64,000 bases of DNA from Mycolicibacterium confluentis (GTDB lineage: Bacteria; Actinomycetota; Actinomycetes; Mycobacteriales; Mycobacteriaceae), in contig NZ_AP022612.1 of the NCBI RefSeq assembly GCF_010729895.1, positions 620,001 through 684,000 on the forward strand, written 5' to 3'. The notes beneath the pieces were generated by a model that was not told the origin of the DNA, did not search any database, and saw nothing but the letters and a program-made list of their open reading frames with translations. Of this stretch, positions 38,319 to 53,140 are shown piece after piece; the stretch's first letter is position 1; each line of letters opens with the position of its first letter. Both the position numbers and the translations under genes were made by a program.

Positions 38319-39299
38319 TTAGGCGGATCCGTCGAAAAGTCCGGTCACGGAACCGTTTTCGAACACGGCGCGGATGGTGCTGGCCAGCAGCGGCGCGATC
38401 GAGAGGACGGTCAGCGACGGGAACTGCTTGTCCTCGGTGATCGGCAGGGTGTTGGTCACGATCACCTCGCGGGCACCGCACTCCGCCAGACGCTGGGCCG
38501 CCGGATCGGACAGCACACCGTGAGTGGCGGCGATGATCACGTCGGCCGCGCCGTCCTCCTTGAGCAGCTTGACCGCGCCGGCGATGGTGCCGCCGGTGTC
38601 GATCATGTCGTCGGTCAGGATGCAGGTCTTGCCCTTGACCTCACCGACGACGCGGTTGGACTTGACCTGGTTGGGCACCAGCGGATCGCGCGTCTTGTGG
38701 ATGAAGGCCAGCGGAACGCCACCGAGGGCGTCGGCCCACTTCTCCGCGACGCGGACGCGGCCCGAGTCGGGCGAGACGACCACCATGTCGTGGTCGGCGT
38801 AGTTCTCCGCGATGTAGCCGCACAGCAGCGACTGCCCGCGCATGTGATCGACCGGGCCGTCGAAGAAGCCCTGGATCTGATCGGTGTGCAGGTCGACCGA
38901 CACGATGCGGTCGGCGCCAGCGGTCTTGAGCAGGTCGGCGACCAGGCGGGCCGAAATGGGCTCACGGCCGCGGTGCTTCTTGTCCTGACGCGCATACGGG
39001 TAGAACGGCAGGATCGCGGTGATCCGCTTGGCGCTGCCGCGCTTGAGCGCGTCGATCATGATGAGCTGCTCCATGAGCCACTGGTTCAGTGGCGCGGGGT
39101 GGCTCTGCAGGACGAAAGCGTCGCAGCCACGCACCGATTCATCGAACCGGACGAAGATCTCACCGTTGGCGAAGTCGCGGGCGGTCTGCGCGGTGACGTG
39201 CACGTCGAGCTCTTTGGCCACCTGCTCGGCCAGTTCGGGGTGCGCACGACCCGAGAACAACATCAGATTCTTGCGGTTGTCGGTCCAGTCGTGACTCAC
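38319..39299 (-). CDS. prs: Ribose-phosphate pyrophosphokinase
   Basis: A 326-residue enzyme making PRPP from ribose 5-phosphate and ATP, for nucleotide, His, Trp and arabinogalactan (decaprenylphosphoryl-ribose) synthesis. FARFDESV-like RFDESVRG, the catalytic flexible loop PYARQDKKHRGREP (Lys and Arg), VVSPDSGRVRVAEKWA and the PRPP loop CILTDDMIDTGGTI are complete. ATG at 39299. It lies in a minus-strand unit glmU-prs-arsC-lpqT, with 96 bases between glmU and prs. Matches Rv1017c. Confidence 0.97.
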   Translation of the reverse strand: MSHDWTDNRKNLMLFSGRAHPELAEQVAKELDVHVTAQTARDFANGEIFVRFDESVRGCDAFVLQSHPAPLNQWLMEQLIMIDALKRGSAKRITAILPFYPYARQDKKHRGREPISARLVADLLKTAGADRIVSVDLHTDQIQGFFDGPVDHMRGQSLLCGYIAENYADHDMVVVSPDSGRVRVAEKWADALGGVPLAFIHKTRDPLVPNQVKSNRVVGEVKGKTCILTDDMIDTGGTIAGAVKLLKEDGAADVIIAATHGVLSDPAAQRLAECGAREVIVTNTLPITEDKQFPSLTVLSIAPLLASTIRAVFENGSVTGLFDGSA

Positions 39300-39395
39300 T
39301 GCTGCGCTGCCCTTGCGGTCGGGGATTGGTACGGGGCAATGGTACGTAGGTTTGCGGGCACAGCGTTAACCGCTCGCCGGATTGGCCAGAACTGC

Positions 39396-40847
39396 TCAGC
39401 CCTGCTCGGCTTCCAGGGCGCGGCGCGCGGCCTCGGCGGCGGCGCTGCCGGGGCGTTTGCGTTCGACCCAGCCCTCGACGGTGCGTTGTGCGTTCTCGGA
39501 CACAGCCAGCGCTCCGGGCGGCACATCTTCGCGCAGCACCGTGCCGGCGCCGGTGTAGGCACCGTCGCCGACTCGGACCGGCGCCACGAACATCGTGTCC
39601 GAGCCCGTGCGCACGTGAGAGCCGATCGTCGTCCGGCGTTTGGTTTCGCCGTCGTAGTTGACGAAGACGCTCGAGGCGCCGATGTTGCTGTGCTCGCCGA
39701 TGTCGGCGTCCCCGACGTAGGTCAGGTGCGGCACCTTCGTGCCCTCACCGATGGTCGAGTTCTTGACCTCGACGAATGCGCCCAACTTGCCGTCGACGCC
39801 CAGCGTGGTGCCGGGACGCAGGTAGGCGAACGGACCCACGGTCGCGCCAGCCCCGATGACTGACTGCCCGCCGTGCGTGCGCACCACCGAGCAGCCGTCA
39901 CCGACGCTGACGTCGGCCAGCGTGGTGTCGGGGCCGATCACGCAGTGACTGCCGATCGTGGTGGAGCCCAGCAGTTGGGTGCCGGGCATGATCTGGGTGT
40001 CGCGGCCGACCGTCACGTCCACGTCAACCCATGTGCTGGCGGGGTCGACGATCGTCACACCCGAGCGCTGCAGGCGCGCGACCAGGCGCCGGTTGAGTTC
40101 GGCGCCCAGCGTCGACAACTGCACGCGGTCGTTGACGCCGGCCACCAGCACGTGGTCGTCGATGTGCTTGGCGTGCACGATCTGCCCGGCCGCGCGGACG
40201 ATCGAGATGACGTCGGTCAGATACAGCTCGTGCTGTGCGTTGTCGGAGGACAGTTGGTCCAGCGCACCGCGCAGCGCGGTGATGTCGAAGGCGTACACAC
40301 CGGCGTTGACCTCACGGATCGCACGCTGCTGAGGCGTGGCGTCGGCCTCCTCGACGATCGCGATGACTTCGCCGTCCTGCGTGCGCAGGATGCGGCCGTA
40401 CCCCGTCGAATCGGCCAATGTCGTGGTCAGCACCGTGACCGCGGCCGGCTCGGTGGCGTGCGTGTCGGCCAGCGCGGCCAGCGTCTCGGCGTCCAGCAGC
40501 GGAACGTCACCCGAGGTCACCACGACGGTGCCGGTGAAATCGGCGGGCAGGGCCGACAGGCCGCACAGCACCGCGTGGCCCGTACCCAACTGCTGGTCCT
40601 GCACGGCGATGTCGATCCGGCGGCCCAGCGTGCCCGCCAGTTCGGTCACGACGGGGGCGATGCGCTCGCGTTCGTTGCCCAGCACCACCACGAAATGTTC
40701 CGGTGCGACCTTGGCGACGGCGTGCAGGGCATGCGAGAGCATGCTGCGACCGCCCAGCGTGTGCAGCACCTTTGGAGTGTCTGATTGCATCCGGGTGCCC
40801 GCACCCGCCGCCAGCACCACCACTGCGGACCCGCGGTGTGTCGTCAT
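39396..40847 (-). CDS. glmU: Bifunctional GlmU (GlcN-1-P acetyltransferase / GlcNAc-1-P uridyltransferase)
   Basis: A 483-residue bifunctional enzyme making UDP-GlcNAc for peptidoglycan and arabinogalactan. The N-terminal uridyltransferase has [16 protein letters not shown] (about 11-26) and [11 protein letters not shown]. The C-terminal left-handed beta helix starts near residue 250 and includes hexapeptide repeats ([16 protein letters not shown]) and the catalytic acetyltransferase region ([24 protein letters not shown]). The acidic/Ala tail (about 455-483) is short. ATG at 40847. Matches Rv1018c. Confidence 0.97.
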   Translation of the reverse strand: MTTHRGSAVVVLAAGAGTRMQSDTPKVLHTLGGRSMLSHALHAVAKVAPEHFVVVLGNERERIAPVVTELAGTLGRRIDIAVQDQQLGTGHAVLCGLSALPADFTGTVVVTSGDVPLLDAETLAALADTHATEPAAVTVLTTTLADSTGYGRILRTQDGEVIAIVEEADATPQQRAIREVNAGVYAFDITALRGALDQLSSDNAQHELYLTDVISIVRAAGQIVHAKHIDDHVLVAGVNDRVQLSTLGAELNRRLVARLQRSGVTIVDPASTWVDVDVTVGRDTQIMPGTQLLGSTTIGSHCVIGPDTTLADVSVGDGCSVVRTHGGQSVIGAGATVGPFAYLRPGTTLGVDGKLGAFVEVKNSTIGEGTKVPHLTYVGDADIGEHSNIGASSVFVNYDGETKRRTTIGSHVRTGSDTMFVAPVRVGDGAYTGAGTVLREDVPPGALAVSENAQRTVEGWVERKRPGSAAAEAARRALEAEQG

Positions 40848-40991
40848 GGCCCCTCTTTCTTCACAGCCTCGGCGCCTGGCGCCGCCCCCAGCGTGTCATT
40901 GTGCGCGCCTCGGTCGCAAAACTGGTGCACGTTGGAACGGAGCGCTCAACGGGCTGCGTGAAGGGCCGGAGTGCGGCTGCGATCTGCGCGT

Positions 40992-41062
40992 TCCGTCGCC
41001 AGGACTCGAACCTGAACTATCTGAACCAAAATCAGAGGTGCTGCCGATTACACCACGACGGA
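40992..41062 (-). tRNA. tRNA-Gln (anticodon UUG)
   Basis: On the minus strand the cloverleaf has a 7-bp acceptor stem (TCCGTCG/CGACGGA), a TCTGA/TCAGA anticodon stem around TTTTGGT with anticodon TTG, and the T-arm CAGG TTCGAGT CCTG. The 3' CCA is not encoded. It lies upstream of glmU in the same direction, the place of glnU in M. tuberculosis. Confidence 0.95.
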
Positions 41063-41108
41063 CTGACGCGCCCACGGAGTCTATCGGGTGTCTATACGCT
41101 GGTATCTC

Positions 41109-41753
41109 GTGGGAGCGCCGGAAAAGCCCGAGAAGGATGTGCGTGCACCGCGGACGCGGATGACCGGCAGCGAGCGTCGTCATCAGCTCATCGACATCGC
41201 CCGTTCGCTGTTCGCCGAGCGTGGTTATGACGCCACCTCGATCGAGGAGATCGCGCTGCGCGCCAACGTCTCCAAACCCGTCGTCTACGAGCATTTCGGC
41301 GGCAAGGAGGGGTTGTACGCGGTGGTCGTCGACCGCGAGATGTCGGCCCTGCTCGACGGCATCACCTCGTCGCTGACCAACAACCGCTCCCGGGTTCGGA
41401 TCGAGCGGGTGGCGCTGGCGCTGCTGACCTACGTCGAGGAGCGCACCGACGGATTCCGGATCATGATCCGTGACTCGCCTGCCTCGATCAGTTCGGGCAC
41501 CTATTCCAGCCTGCTCAACGATGCGGTCAGCCAGGTCAGTTCGATCCTGGCGGGTGACTTCTCCCGGCGCGGATTGGATCCCGACCTGGCTCCGCTGTAC
41601 GCCCAGGCCCTGGTCGGGTCGGTGTCGATGACCGCGCAGTGGTGGCTCGACACCCGCGAGCCCAAGAAGGAGGTGGTGGCCGCCCACCTGGTCAACCTCA
41701 TGTGGAACGGGTTGACGCACCTGGAGGCGGACCCGCACCTGCAGGACGAGTGA
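41109..41753 (+). CDS. TetR-family transcriptional regulator (Rv1019 type)
   Basis: A 214-residue TetR regulator. The HTH (about 20-65) reads RRHQLIDIARSLFAERGYDATSIEEIALRANVSKPVVYEHF; the C-terminal ligand domain is mainly helical. The GTG at 41109 gives VGAPEKPEKDV, close to the N-terminus I recall for Rv1019; a GTG at 41088 is also open, and the difference is seven residues. It precedes mfd by 152 bases, as in H37Rv. A link to mfd regulation is possible but unproven. Confidence 0.87.
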   Translation: MGAPEKPEKDVRAPRTRMTGSERRHQLIDIARSLFAERGYDATSIEEIALRANVSKPVVYEHFGGKEGLYAVVVDREMSALLDGITSSLTNNRSRVRIERVALALLTYVEERTDGFRIMIRDSPASISSGTYSSLLNDAVSQVSSILAGDFSRRGLDPDLAPLYAQALVGSVSMTAQWWLDTREPKKEVVAAHLVNLMWNGLTHLEADPHLQDE

Positions 41754-41757
41754 TCGG

Positions 41758-41795
41758 GGCTTCTCGGCCGCCGACCTCGGCTTCTCAGCCGCCGA
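41758..41795. repeat. Two 17-base direct repeats after the TetR gene
   Basis: GGCTTCTCGGCCGCCGA (41758-41774) recurs with one change at 41779-41795, a 21-base period. The first copy holds the short palindrome TCGG ccg CCGA. They sit just after the TetR stop and may belong to its terminator. Confidence 0.65.
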
Positions 41796-41804
41796 GATTG
41801 CACG

Positions 41805-41837
41805 CAGGGCTGTGACGACCGCGCACGAACAGCCCTG
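41805..41837 (+). terminator. Inverted repeat between TetR gene and mfd
   Basis: CAGGGCTGT (41805-41813) and ACAGCCCTG (41829-41837) form a perfect 9-bp stem with a 15-base loop. It probably ends the TetR transcript before the mfd promoter. No T-run follows. Confidence 0.5.
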
Positions 41838-41889
41838 ACGGCAATTTCGATGCCGGGAACGTGAGCACGGTCACGGCGCGGGCCCGTCT

Positions 41890-41895
41890 TAGAAT
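41890..41895 (+). promoter_or_regulatory. -10 element of mfd, near-leaderless
   Basis: TAGAAT (41890-41895) matches the mycobacterial TANNNT -10. The mfd ATG begins 10 bases after it, so the transcript would have a leader of zero to four bases. Only a weak GGA precedes the ATG. No clear -35 was seen. Confidence 0.45.
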
Positions 41896-41905
41896 GGAAT
41901 CCATC

Positions 41906-45565
<3,660 letters not shown>

Positions 45566-45706
45566 GCCTTTCCCCGCGTCGGTGGAGTAGTCCCGTCCGG
45601 TGGACGTCCGGAAGTGGGGTAGTTGCGCCCTACATCGGTAGGTCGTCGCAGATGTAAGCGTTCATCCAAACGCGTGTGCATCTGGTGACGACTGAGGAGT
45701 GGGCTC

Positions 45707-48700
45707 ATGGCTGGTAAGTGCGCAACGTCGGCGCAGCGTCGGGCGCGTAGGTCGCGACGGTCGGCCGGACACCCCGTCATCCGCTGGTTGCAGGCCGGCG
45801 CCGTTGCCGCCGGGCTCGGGGTCGTCTTCACCACGGGACAGGGCGTCGCGCACGCGGAGGAGTCTTCGTCGTCGACCTCGTCTGGGGCGTCGTCGTCACC
45901 ATCGTCGCCGGCCTCGCCGTCGTCATCGTCGGGGTCCGCGTCGTCGTCTGGCGAGGAACGCCGGCGTGGGCCGCGGGTTCGCGCCTCGGATGGGTCGGTC
46001 TCGTCGGGGTCCGCGTCGTCGTCAGCGGGTGAGGACGGCCGGCGTGCGGGGCCGCGGGGAAAGAAGCGGGATCTTGTCGACCGGGCCGGTGCGTTCACCC
46101 GGGATCGGTCCGACGCACAGCCGACCACCGGTGAGTCGGCATCTGCGGAAGCCGATGGTCGGACGACCGTGGTGAGCACAGTCCCGTCCGCCGAGCCGGG
46201 CGAGAAGGTCGTGTCGGAGGCGGCGAAAAGATTGGCCCGCCTGGACTTCCCAGTCTTCGGCATGGTGATGGAGACCGTTCTGGACCGCTCCAACGCTCGT
46301 GCGGGTGCCGCTGCGGACCGCCAGGGCGGTCAGAGCCGCGCTGTGGTGCGCTCGGACGTCATCGAAGGTTGGCGTCCACTGGCGACGGTGCCGCAGGCAC
46401 CGCGACCGAGGCTGGTCGGCCCGGGAAGGACGTTGTCCGCGTTGCGGTCCGGCTCCGTGGCCGATGCGGTCCGGCCGGTCCTGTCGGGTGCGGTGGACAC
46501 CCAGATCGTGGGGCGGCCATCGGAGCGGCCGAGCGGGACGCGGTCGGTCGACGTGCCGGCACCTGCGGTCCGGTCCGTGGTCGATCGTCTGCTGAGCGCG
46601 GTCGGAATCCAGCCCGTCGCGGCGTACGGCAGTGGCGTCTCGACGGACGCTCCGCTGGGATGGATGGTGCTCGCGTTCGCCAGGCGGCAGGTCGGGAACA
46701 GGGAAATCTCCGAAGCGGTGGTCATCCGTGAAACCGGAGGCTCTGTTCGTATCGCTGTGACCGACAGCGTCGGCGATCTCTCGAACCGACCGGAAGCGCT
46801 GGAGGCCTGGAGCTCGGCGGTGACCAAGCAGGTCCGCCCGATGATTGGGCCCGGCGGCTGGCTGATCGGCAACGGTCTGGACGCGGCCGACGATTGTGAG
46901 GGCGCCGCGTGCAACGGCGGCAATGGGGGCTGGTTGATCGGTAACGGCGGCAAGGGCGCCAACGGTGGCAAGGGCGGTAACGCCGGCCTCATCGGTACCG
47001 GTGGTGCCGGCGGGGCGGCGTTCCTCGCGGGCCAGAACGGCGGTGCCGGTGGCCGGGGCGGGCTGCTTCTCGGGCGCGGCGGTCAGGGTGGTGCTGCCGG
47101 CGCCGGTGGTGTCGGCGGTGCGGGTGGTCGCAGCGGCCTGTTGATGGGCACCGGTGGTGCCGGAGGTGCGGGCGGCGCCGCCCTGGACAGCGGCGGCACG
47201 GGTGGCGCAGGCGGTGCCGGTGGCGCAGGTGCGTGGTTGATCGGATGGGGTGGCGCCGGTGGCGTGGGCGGTGCGGGTGCGTTGGGCGCCAACGGCATCG
47301 ATGGCATCCCCAGCGCCCCGGGTGAGGCCGGCCAGGCTGGAACCGCGGGCGAGGTCGGCGGGATCGGTGGCGCCGGCGGTGCCGGTGGCCGCGGCGGTTG
47401 GCTCCTCGGATTCGGTGGGACCGGAGGCGCCGGTGGTGTCGGCGGCGATGGCGGGTTCGGTGGTGTCGGCGCTGCGGGCGGTAAGGGAACCTTCGACAAA
47501 AGTGGTAGCGGCACCGGAGGTGCGGGCGGCGCGGGCGGCTCAGGAGGAACCGGCGGGTCCGGTGGCGCCGGTGGTGTCGGCGGTGCCGGGGGCCTGCTCG
47601 GCCGCATCGGGACGCTCGGAGTCGGCGGCCACGGCGGAAACGGCGGAGCGGCGGGCATGGCCGGTGACGGTGGCGCCGGTGCCCATGGCCACGAATCCCT
47701 CATCATTGGAGTGGGGGTGAACGGTGGTGCCGGTGGTGCCGGTGGCAATCCCGGTGAGGCCGGTCTGGGTGGTGCCGGCGGTGTCGGCTCGGTCGTCGGT
47801 CAGCACGGCGTCTCGGGCGCCGCGGTGACCAGCGGCGGCAACGGCGGTCGCGGCGGCGACGGCAGCAACGCCTTCAATCTCTCGATCCTTGGTGGGCCCG
47901 GCACTGCCGGTGGTGCCGGCGGCAGAGGCGGCGACGGCGGACTCGTGGGTAACGGTGGTGCCGGCGGCAAGGGCGGCAACGGTTCGAGTGCAACTTCCGG
48001 GCTGTTCCCTTCGGATCCGGGAACCGATGCAATGGGCAACGGTGTCGTCGGAGCGGCCGGCTACGAAGGCGGGCGCGGCGGACACGGCGGCGCCGGCGGC
48101 AACGGCGGAGCGCTGGCGGGTAACGCGGGTAACGGAGGCGACGGCGGTTTGGGTGGCAATGGCTCCAGTGGTGGCGTCGGTGGTGCCGGAGCAGCCGGCA
48201 CGGTACTGGCTGGAGGTGCCGGAGGCGCCGGTGGTACGGGCGGCCTCGGCGGCGCGGGTGGTGCCGGGGGCGCCGGTGGCGACGGCGGACTGGGCGGCAT
48301 CGCCTTGGCCGGCGGCATCTGGCAGGACGGCACCCGGGGCATCGGGGGCAGCGGCGGAAACGGCGGCCGCGCGGGTGCCGGTGGCGATGGCGGCGCAGGT
48401 GCCCACGCCCAGGCGGGTTCGGGGGCCGCTGGTGGCGCCGGCGGTCAGGGCGGTGATCACGGCGCCACGGGGCAGGGCGGATCCGGCGGATCCGGGTCCA
48501 CTCAGGGCGCTGACGGCGCCGACGGTCTGCCCGTGCTCAGTGGCGGCAACGGTGGCAACGGCGGCAACGGTGCTGGCGGGACGACTGCGGGTGCTGCCGG
48601 TGGGGACGGCGGCGCCGGCGGAGCGGGCGGCCTGGTCGGCAATGGTGGCAATGGTGGCGCCGGTGGCAACGGCACCAACGGCTCCAATGGTGCCAACGGC

Positions 48701-50365
48701 GGCAACACTGCTGCCGGCGACGGCCTGAATGGCGGCGCCGGGCAAGCCGGCGGTGCCGGTGGTAATGGCGGTGCGGGTGGCGGTGGTGGCGCGTTGGCCG
48801 GCAATGGTGGCAATGGTGGCAACAGCGGCAATGGCGGCAATGGCGGTCACGGTGGTACCGGCGGCGCGGGTGCCTCGGCAACCGTCGCCGGCGGCGACGG
48901 ACGGAACGGGGGCAACGGGGGCGCCGGTGGAACTGGTGGTGCCGCCGGAGCGGGTGGTCTCGCCGGCGCGGCGCAGGCCGTCGGCTGGGCCAGCGGCAAT
49001 GACGGCAATCGCGGTAATGGTGGAAACGGCGGCCGCGGCGGCGGAGCCGGGGCTGGCGGACACGGCGCCGACGGGGCCGACGGCACGGACCGGGATTCCG
49101 AGAACGACGCGGTTGCAGGAACAAACGGTGGTCACGGCGGCAATGCAGGTGCCATTGGGGCCGGCGGTGCGGGCGGCGCCGGTGCCGTGACCGGTAGCGC
49201 CGGCCAAGCGGGCCAGGGTGCCGCAGGTGGTGACGGCGGTGACGGCGGTGATGGCGGCAACGGCGGCAACGGCCAGGGCGGTGAGCCGGGCGCCCAGGGT
49301 GGAGCGGGTGGCAACGGCGGTCAGTCGTCCGGCGGGGTCGACGGCGGAAACGGCGGTCACGGCGGAAACGGCGGTGACGGCGGCTCGGTCAACATCGGCG
49401 GCGTTGGCGGTGCGGGCGGTAATGGCGGCAACCGGGGCAACGGTGGTGACGGCGGCGCTGGTGGTGTCGGTGGCACCTGGGGCACACCCGGCGGTGACGG
49501 TGGCGCCGGTGGAGCCGGCGGCGCCGAATTCGGGGCCGGCGGCGACGGTGGGCGCGGTGGCAACGGTGGCAACGGCGCCACCGGCTTCAGCGCGGTCGGT
49601 AGCGGATCCGGAGGTGACGGCTGGTCCGGCGGCGCCGGTGGCAACGGCGGCGCCGGCGGCAGTGCCACCTCTTGGAGCAGCAGCGCCGGCAACGGCGGTG
49701 CGGGCGGCAATGGTGGCAACGGCGGGCAAGGCGCCAACGGCGGCAATGCGACCACCAGCGGCGGCAGCGGTGGTGACGGGGGTGATGGCGGCAACGCCGG
49801 CGCGGCAGGCGCCGGCGGGGCTGGAGGCGCGGGTCCCTTCTCCTGGGCGAACGGTGTCACCGGCGCCAACGGAGTTCGTGGCAATGGCGGTGACGCCGGG
49901 AACGGTGGCAACGGCCGCGCCGGTGACGAAGGTGAAGCTGGCGGCGACGGTGGTAACGGTGGTAACGGCGGCTCGGGCACGCTGGGCGGCGACGGCGGGC
50001 GCGGCGGCAACGGCGGTAGGGGCGCCGACTGGGGCGGCCCATTGGGAGAACACTCCACGCAAGGTGGTGCTGGAGGCCGGGGCGGCGACGGTGGTCATGG
50101 CACTGATAAGGGCGGTGACGGCGGACTCGGCGGAACCGGCGGCCGAGGCGGTGACGGCGGAATCGGCGGCATCTTCGGCAGCGACGGCGGCGCGCCCGGT
50201 GGCGCGGGTGGACGCGGAGGTGACGGAGGAATGTACGGCGATGTCGTGATCGGGCTGGGCGAGAACGGTAAGCCCGGCTCGGCTGGAGGAAACCCGGTCG
50301 GCACTACCGGAGGCGGCTCCGGCGGGACAGGCGGCGCTGGCGGGCAGGGCGGCCCGTTGTTCTAA
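45707..50365 (+). CDS. PGRS-repeat surface protein without a PE domain
   Basis: A 1552-residue protein. A basic N-terminus (about 1-25) and a hydrophobic stretch ending AHA (about 28-50) form a signal peptide. A Ser-rich segment follows (about 53-85, then 99-110), then a non-repetitive region to about residue 380, and from there to the end a Gly-Ala/Gly-Asn rich PGRS region built of GGAGG, GGNGG and GGDGG units. GWLIGNG-type starts of the repeat resemble PE_PGRS proteins, but no PE helix pair exists, so export is probably Sec or Tat rather than ESX-5. GAGGAG precedes the ATG. It lies between mfd and the regulators, where H37Rv has no gene. The role is presumably at the cell surface; function unknown. 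Confidence 0.88.
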   Translation: MAGKCATSAQRRARRSRRSAGHPVIRWLQAGAVAAGLGVVFTTGQGVAHAEESSSSTSSGASSSPSSPASPSSSSGSASSSGEERRRGPRVRASDGSVSSGSASSSAGEDGRRAGPRGKKRDLVDRAGAFTRDRSDAQPTTGESASAEADGRTTVVSTVPSAEPGEKVVSEAAKRLARLDFPVFGMVMETVLDRSNARAGAAADRQGGQSRAVVRSDVIEGWRPLATVPQAPRPRLVGPGRTLSALRSGSVADAVRPVLSGAVDTQIVGRPSERPSGTRSVDVPAPAVRSVVDRLLSAVGIQPVAAYGSGVSTDAPLGWMVLAFARRQVGNREISEAVVIRETGGSVRIAVTDSVGDLSNRPEALEAWSSAVTKQVRPMIGPGGWLIGNGLDAADDCEGAACNGGNGGWLIGNGGKGANGGKGGNAGLIGTGGAGGAAFLAGQNGGAGGRGGLLLGRGGQGGAAGAGGVGGAGGRSGLLMGTGGAGGAGGAALDSGGTGGAGGAGGAGAWLIGWGGAGGVGGAGALGANGIDGIPSAPGEAGQAGTAGEVGGIGGAGGAGGRGGWLLGFGGTGGAGGVGGDGGFGGVGAAGGKGTFDKSGSGTGGAGGAGGSGGTGGSGGAGGVGGAGGLLGRIGTLGVGGHGGNGGAAGMAGDGGAGAHGHESLIIGVGVNGGAGGAGGNPGEAGLGGAGGVGSVVGQHGVSGAAVTSGGNGGRGGDGSNAFNLSILGGPGTAGGAGGRGGDGGLVGNGGAGGKGGNGSSATSGLFPSDPGTDAMGNGVVGAAGYEGGRGGHGGAGGNGGALAGNAGNGGDGGLGGNGSSGGVGGAGAAGTVLAGGAGGAGGTGGLGGAGGAGGAGGDGGLGGIALAGGIWQDGTRGIGGSGGNGGRAGAGGDGGAGAHAQAGSGAAGGAGGQGGDHGATGQGGSGGSGSTQGADGADGLPVLSGGNGGNGGNGAGGTTAGAAGGDGGAGGAGGLVGNGGNGGAGGNGTNGSNGANGGNTAAGDGLNGGAGQAGGAGGNGGAGGGGGALAGNGGNGGNSGNGGNGGHGGTGGAGASATVAGGDGRNGGNGGAGGTGGAAGAGGLAGAAQAVGWASGNDGNRGNGGNGGRGGGAGAGGHGADGADGTDRDSENDAVAGTNGGHGGNAGAIGAGGAGGAGAVTGSAGQAGQGAAGGDGGDGGDGGNGGNGQGGEPGAQGGAGGNGGQSSGGVDGGNGGHGGNGGDGGSVNIGGVGGAGGNGGNRGNGGDGGAGGVGGTWGTPGGDGGAGGAGGAEFGAGGDGGRGGNGGNGATGFSAVGSGSGGDGWSGGAGGNGGAGGSATSWSSSAGNGGAGGNGGNGGQGANGGNATTSGGSGGDGGDGGNAGAAGAGGAGGAGPFSWANGVTGANGVRGNGGDAGNGGNGRAGDEGEAGGDGGNGGNGGSGTLGGDGGRGGNGGRGADWGGPLGEHSTQGGAGGRGGDGGHGTDKGGDGGLGGTGGRGGDGGIGGIFGSDGGAPGGAGGRGGDGGMYGDVVIGLGENGKPGSAGGNPVGTTGGGSGGTGGAGGQGGPLF
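46850..50362 (+). repeat. PGRS-type glycine-rich coding repeat
   Basis: About 3.5 kb of degenerate GGC/GGT-rich repeats coding Gly-Gly-X (X mostly Ala, Asn, Asp). Units are not exact, vary in length and keep the reading frame. Large antisense open frames across it are composition artefacts. Recombination and copy change are likely here. Confidence 0.9.
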
Positions 50366-50460
50366 CGCGGCCCAATGTAGTTCCCATCTGCTAAACACCT
50401 TGACGCAGAGTCTGTTTCAAACCCGAGCACGATCAGCGACCACCTGACACACTGACCCCC

Positions 50461-53112
50461 ATGGTCGGGACGCCGGGCGATGTCGTGCGCCCGACGGTGC
50501 CGCGATGGCCGCTCACCGCGCGGGAGAACGAACTCGGCGCCATCACCGAAGTGCTCGACCCGCTGGGCCCACCCGGACTGCTCATCGTCGGGTCGCCCGG
50601 CGTGGGCCGGACCAGGCTGCTTGAGGAGGCCCTGGACTCAGCGACCAGGGCCGGGTGGGTGGGCTACGGAGTCCGGGCGGTATCCGCCGGAAAATGTGTT
50701 CCGCTCGGTGCGCTGGCCGGTCTCGACACGAATGCGGCCGTCGCCGAAGTCCTCTCGGCATCCGAGCGGATTGACGGGGCCCTGGCGAAACTTGCGGCCG
50801 TCACCGCCGGTCAACCCGTGCTGCTCGGCGTCGACGACGCCCACCTGCTCGACGACATGTCGACGTACCTGTTGGCTCAGGTGCTGCACCGAGGGTTGGC
50901 GAAGGTGGTGATCACGACCCGCCGCGGCCCTTCACCGTCCAATGCCCTCCTGCGGTTGTGGAAGGACGGGTTGCTGCGCCGGGTCGATGTCGATGCACTG
51001 CACCGGCACCGATGCGACGAACTGGTGTGTGCGGTGCTCGACGGCTCGGTGGCGGAGGGATGTCTCTCTGCACTCTGGGATCTCAGCAGGGGCAATCTGG
51101 TCTACCTGAGACACCTGCTCGAACAGGAGACGCAGCGCGGCAACCTGGTCGAGGTCGACGACTGCTGGCAGCTTCGGGCCGAACCGAACGTGTCCCCGGC
51201 GTTGCGTGAGTTGGTGCTGGTGGAAACAGGTTTCACCGCCGGGCCGGTGTGGGATGTCGTCGACGTCGTGGCTGCGGCGGAGTGGATCGAACACCGTCAC
51301 CTGGCTCAGTTGGTCGACCGGCAGGCCATCGCCGACGCCGAGCGTGCCGGCCTGGTCACCACGATCGATGACTCCGGCGAGATCATCGTCGTTTCGCATC
51401 CGCTGTACGCAAGAGTGTCGCTGGCGCAGCAGGGACCGCTGCGGACCCGTCACCTGCGGGGACGCGTCGCGTCGGTCCTGTCCGTGCCGGACGGGGACCG
51501 CCGTGTCGACCCGGTCAGACTCGGATTGCTTTGGCTCGATTCGGATTTGGCGCCGAACCCGGTGGTGTTCTCGGAGGCCGCGGAAGCCGCCCTGGCGCGG
51601 ATGGACCTGGCACACGCGGAAACCTGCGCGCGGGCCGCGATGGCGGCCGACGGGGACGACAGGTCGCGGGTCCGGTATGCCTACTGTCTGGCGCTGCTGG
51701 GCCGCGGAGGTGACGCGGCGGATGTGCTTTCCGAGGTCTCCGCGACGGTGTTGGACGACGACGTCTACCGGCGGTACGTCAATGCCCGGGAGTTGACCGC
51801 ACTCTCGATGCTCGCCGGTCGGACCGGTCAGGAATCTCCGGAACCAGCCGCGCCCAGGGCATGCCGTCGTCAGGAACAGCAGGCCGACGTCATCCGGGCA
51901 CTCTCCTCCGCCTACGCCAACGATCCCGCGGGGATACTTGAATCCATCGAGACTGTGGACTATTCGGACCTCGATGCATTGGGGCGGTCGACCTTCCTGG
52001 CGACCCGGGCGGTGGCGTGCGTTGAACGCGGGCAGCGGGATTCGGTGCTCGACGACGTCGATCATGACTGGGCACGCCTCGAGAGTGCCGGTGACCCGCT
52101 CGGCATCGTCATCGCGGTGGAACTCTATGTGCGGGCGTTGGTTCTGGCTGGCCGGACCGCTCAGGCCGCGGCGGTCACCGAACGAGCCGACGCGGCGTTG
52201 ACCGGCGCGTCCGAGCCGGCGTGCCGACTGCTTTCGGCGGTGAAGGGCGTCACCGCGTTGGCTGCGGGGGACATCGGCACCGCGGTCAAGCGTCTGCGTC
52301 CGGCAGCCGTCGATCTCGGGGAGAGCGTTGTCGCGCAGGCGTTGTCGTACCGTTACCGGCTTCTCTACGCCATTGCGGCGGCACGTGCCGGCCACGCGGA
52401 CGACGCCGCCGCGGCGCTGGAAGCGGTCCGCGTCAGCGGCAGGGTGAAAGCCGACGGTGACCCCGTTCTCGCCCTCGCTCGCGCCTGGGTCGCGGCGGCC
52501 CGAGGGGAGCTCGATGTGGCCTGCGAGGCCGCCAGGACCGGCGTGGAGCAGGCGCGCCACAACGGTCAGCTCGCCAGCGAGGCGATGTGCTTACAGACCT
52601 CGGCGCTCCTCGGCGACACCGATGCCGCCCCAAGGCTGACGCACCTGGCCACCGAGGTGGGGAATCGTCGGGCCAACGATGCGGCCCGCTTTGCCCGTGC
52701 ACTGTCGACGGGCAACGGTGATGGGTTGGCAGAGGCGTCGGTCCACTTCGAAAAGGCGGGTGAGTTGTTGGTCGCCGCGGATGCGGCTGCCCACGCCGCA
52801 CGGGCATACAGCGCTCAGGGGGCGTCCGGCCGGACGTTGGTGTGCACGGCGCGGGCTCGAAAACTGGCGACCAGGTGTGGCGTGCGTTTTCTGCCGGCAC
52901 TGGTCGGATGTGCTGTCCCAGAACTGTTCACGCCTCGTCAGTTGGCCATCGCGGAGCTCATTCTGGCGGGGCGTACGAACCGCGACATCGGTGCGGCGCT
53001 GTCCTTGTCGGTGCGAACCGTCGAAGGCCACATCTATCGGGCCAGTCAGCGGACGGGCGTGCAGGGTCGGCGTGAACTGGCCAGTCTCATCATCGAATTC
53101 GTGGATCGATAG
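50461..53112 (+). CDS. Large ATPase-LuxR (LAL-type) regulator with Arg in the Walker A motif
   Basis: An 883-residue STAND-type regulator. The N-terminal ATPase has Walker A GSPGVGRT (44-51) where the usual Lys is Arg, and Walker B VLLGVDDAHLLD (about 120-131). A long helical TPR-like region (about 380-800) follows, and a C-terminal LuxR HTH (LFTPRQLAIAELILAGRTNRDIGAALSLSVRTVEGHI, about 815-850). The ATG at 50461 is the first start. It is 95 bases after the PGRS gene stop and 28 bases before the second LAL gene. The Walker change may weaken nucleotide binding or hydrolysis; the ligand is unknown. Confidence 0.88.
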   Translation: MVGTPGDVVRPTVPRWPLTARENELGAITEVLDPLGPPGLLIVGSPGVGRTRLLEEALDSATRAGWVGYGVRAVSAGKCVPLGALAGLDTNAAVAEVLSASERIDGALAKLAAVTAGQPVLLGVDDAHLLDDMSTYLLAQVLHRGLAKVVITTRRGPSPSNALLRLWKDGLLRRVDVDALHRHRCDELVCAVLDGSVAEGCLSALWDLSRGNLVYLRHLLEQETQRGNLVEVDDCWQLRAEPNVSPALRELVLVETGFTAGPVWDVVDVVAAAEWIEHRHLAQLVDRQAIADAERAGLVTTIDDSGEIIVVSHPLYARVSLAQQGPLRTRHLRGRVASVLSVPDGDRRVDPVRLGLLWLDSDLAPNPVVFSEAAEAALARMDLAHAETCARAAMAADGDDRSRVRYAYCLALLGRGGDAADVLSEVSATVLDDDVYRRYVNARELTALSMLAGRTGQESPEPAAPRACRRQEQQADVIRALSSAYANDPAGILESIETVDYSDLDALGRSTFLATRAVACVERGQRDSVLDDVDHDWARLESAGDPLGIVIAVELYVRALVLAGRTAQAAAVTERADAALTGASEPACRLLSAVKGVTALAAGDIGTAVKRLRPAAVDLGESVVAQALSYRYRLLYAIAAARAGHADDAAAALEAVRVSGRVKADGDPVLALARAWVAAARGELDVACEAARTGVEQARHNGQLASEAMCLQTSALLGDTDAAPRLTHLATEVGNRRANDAARFARALSTGNGDGLAEASVHFEKAGELLVAADAAAHAARAYSAQGASGRTLVCTARARKLATRCGVRFLPALVGCAVPELFTPRQLAIAELILAGRTNRDIGAALSLSVRTVEGHIYRASQRTGVQGRRELASLIIEFVDR

Positions 53113-53140
53113 CGACCACCGTCGCAGAGAGGTGGTGGTC

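Noticed and set aside
46850..50362. Repeat array that could be mistaken for a CRISPR or minisatellite
   Set aside because: Units are degenerate, in frame and encode Gly-Gly-X. There are no uniform spacers and no cas genes.
47540..50398. A 952-codon minus-strand frame across the PGRS region
   Set aside because: Low-complexity Ala/Thr/Val-rich translation of the complementary repeat. The sense frame has a signal peptide and ribosome site.
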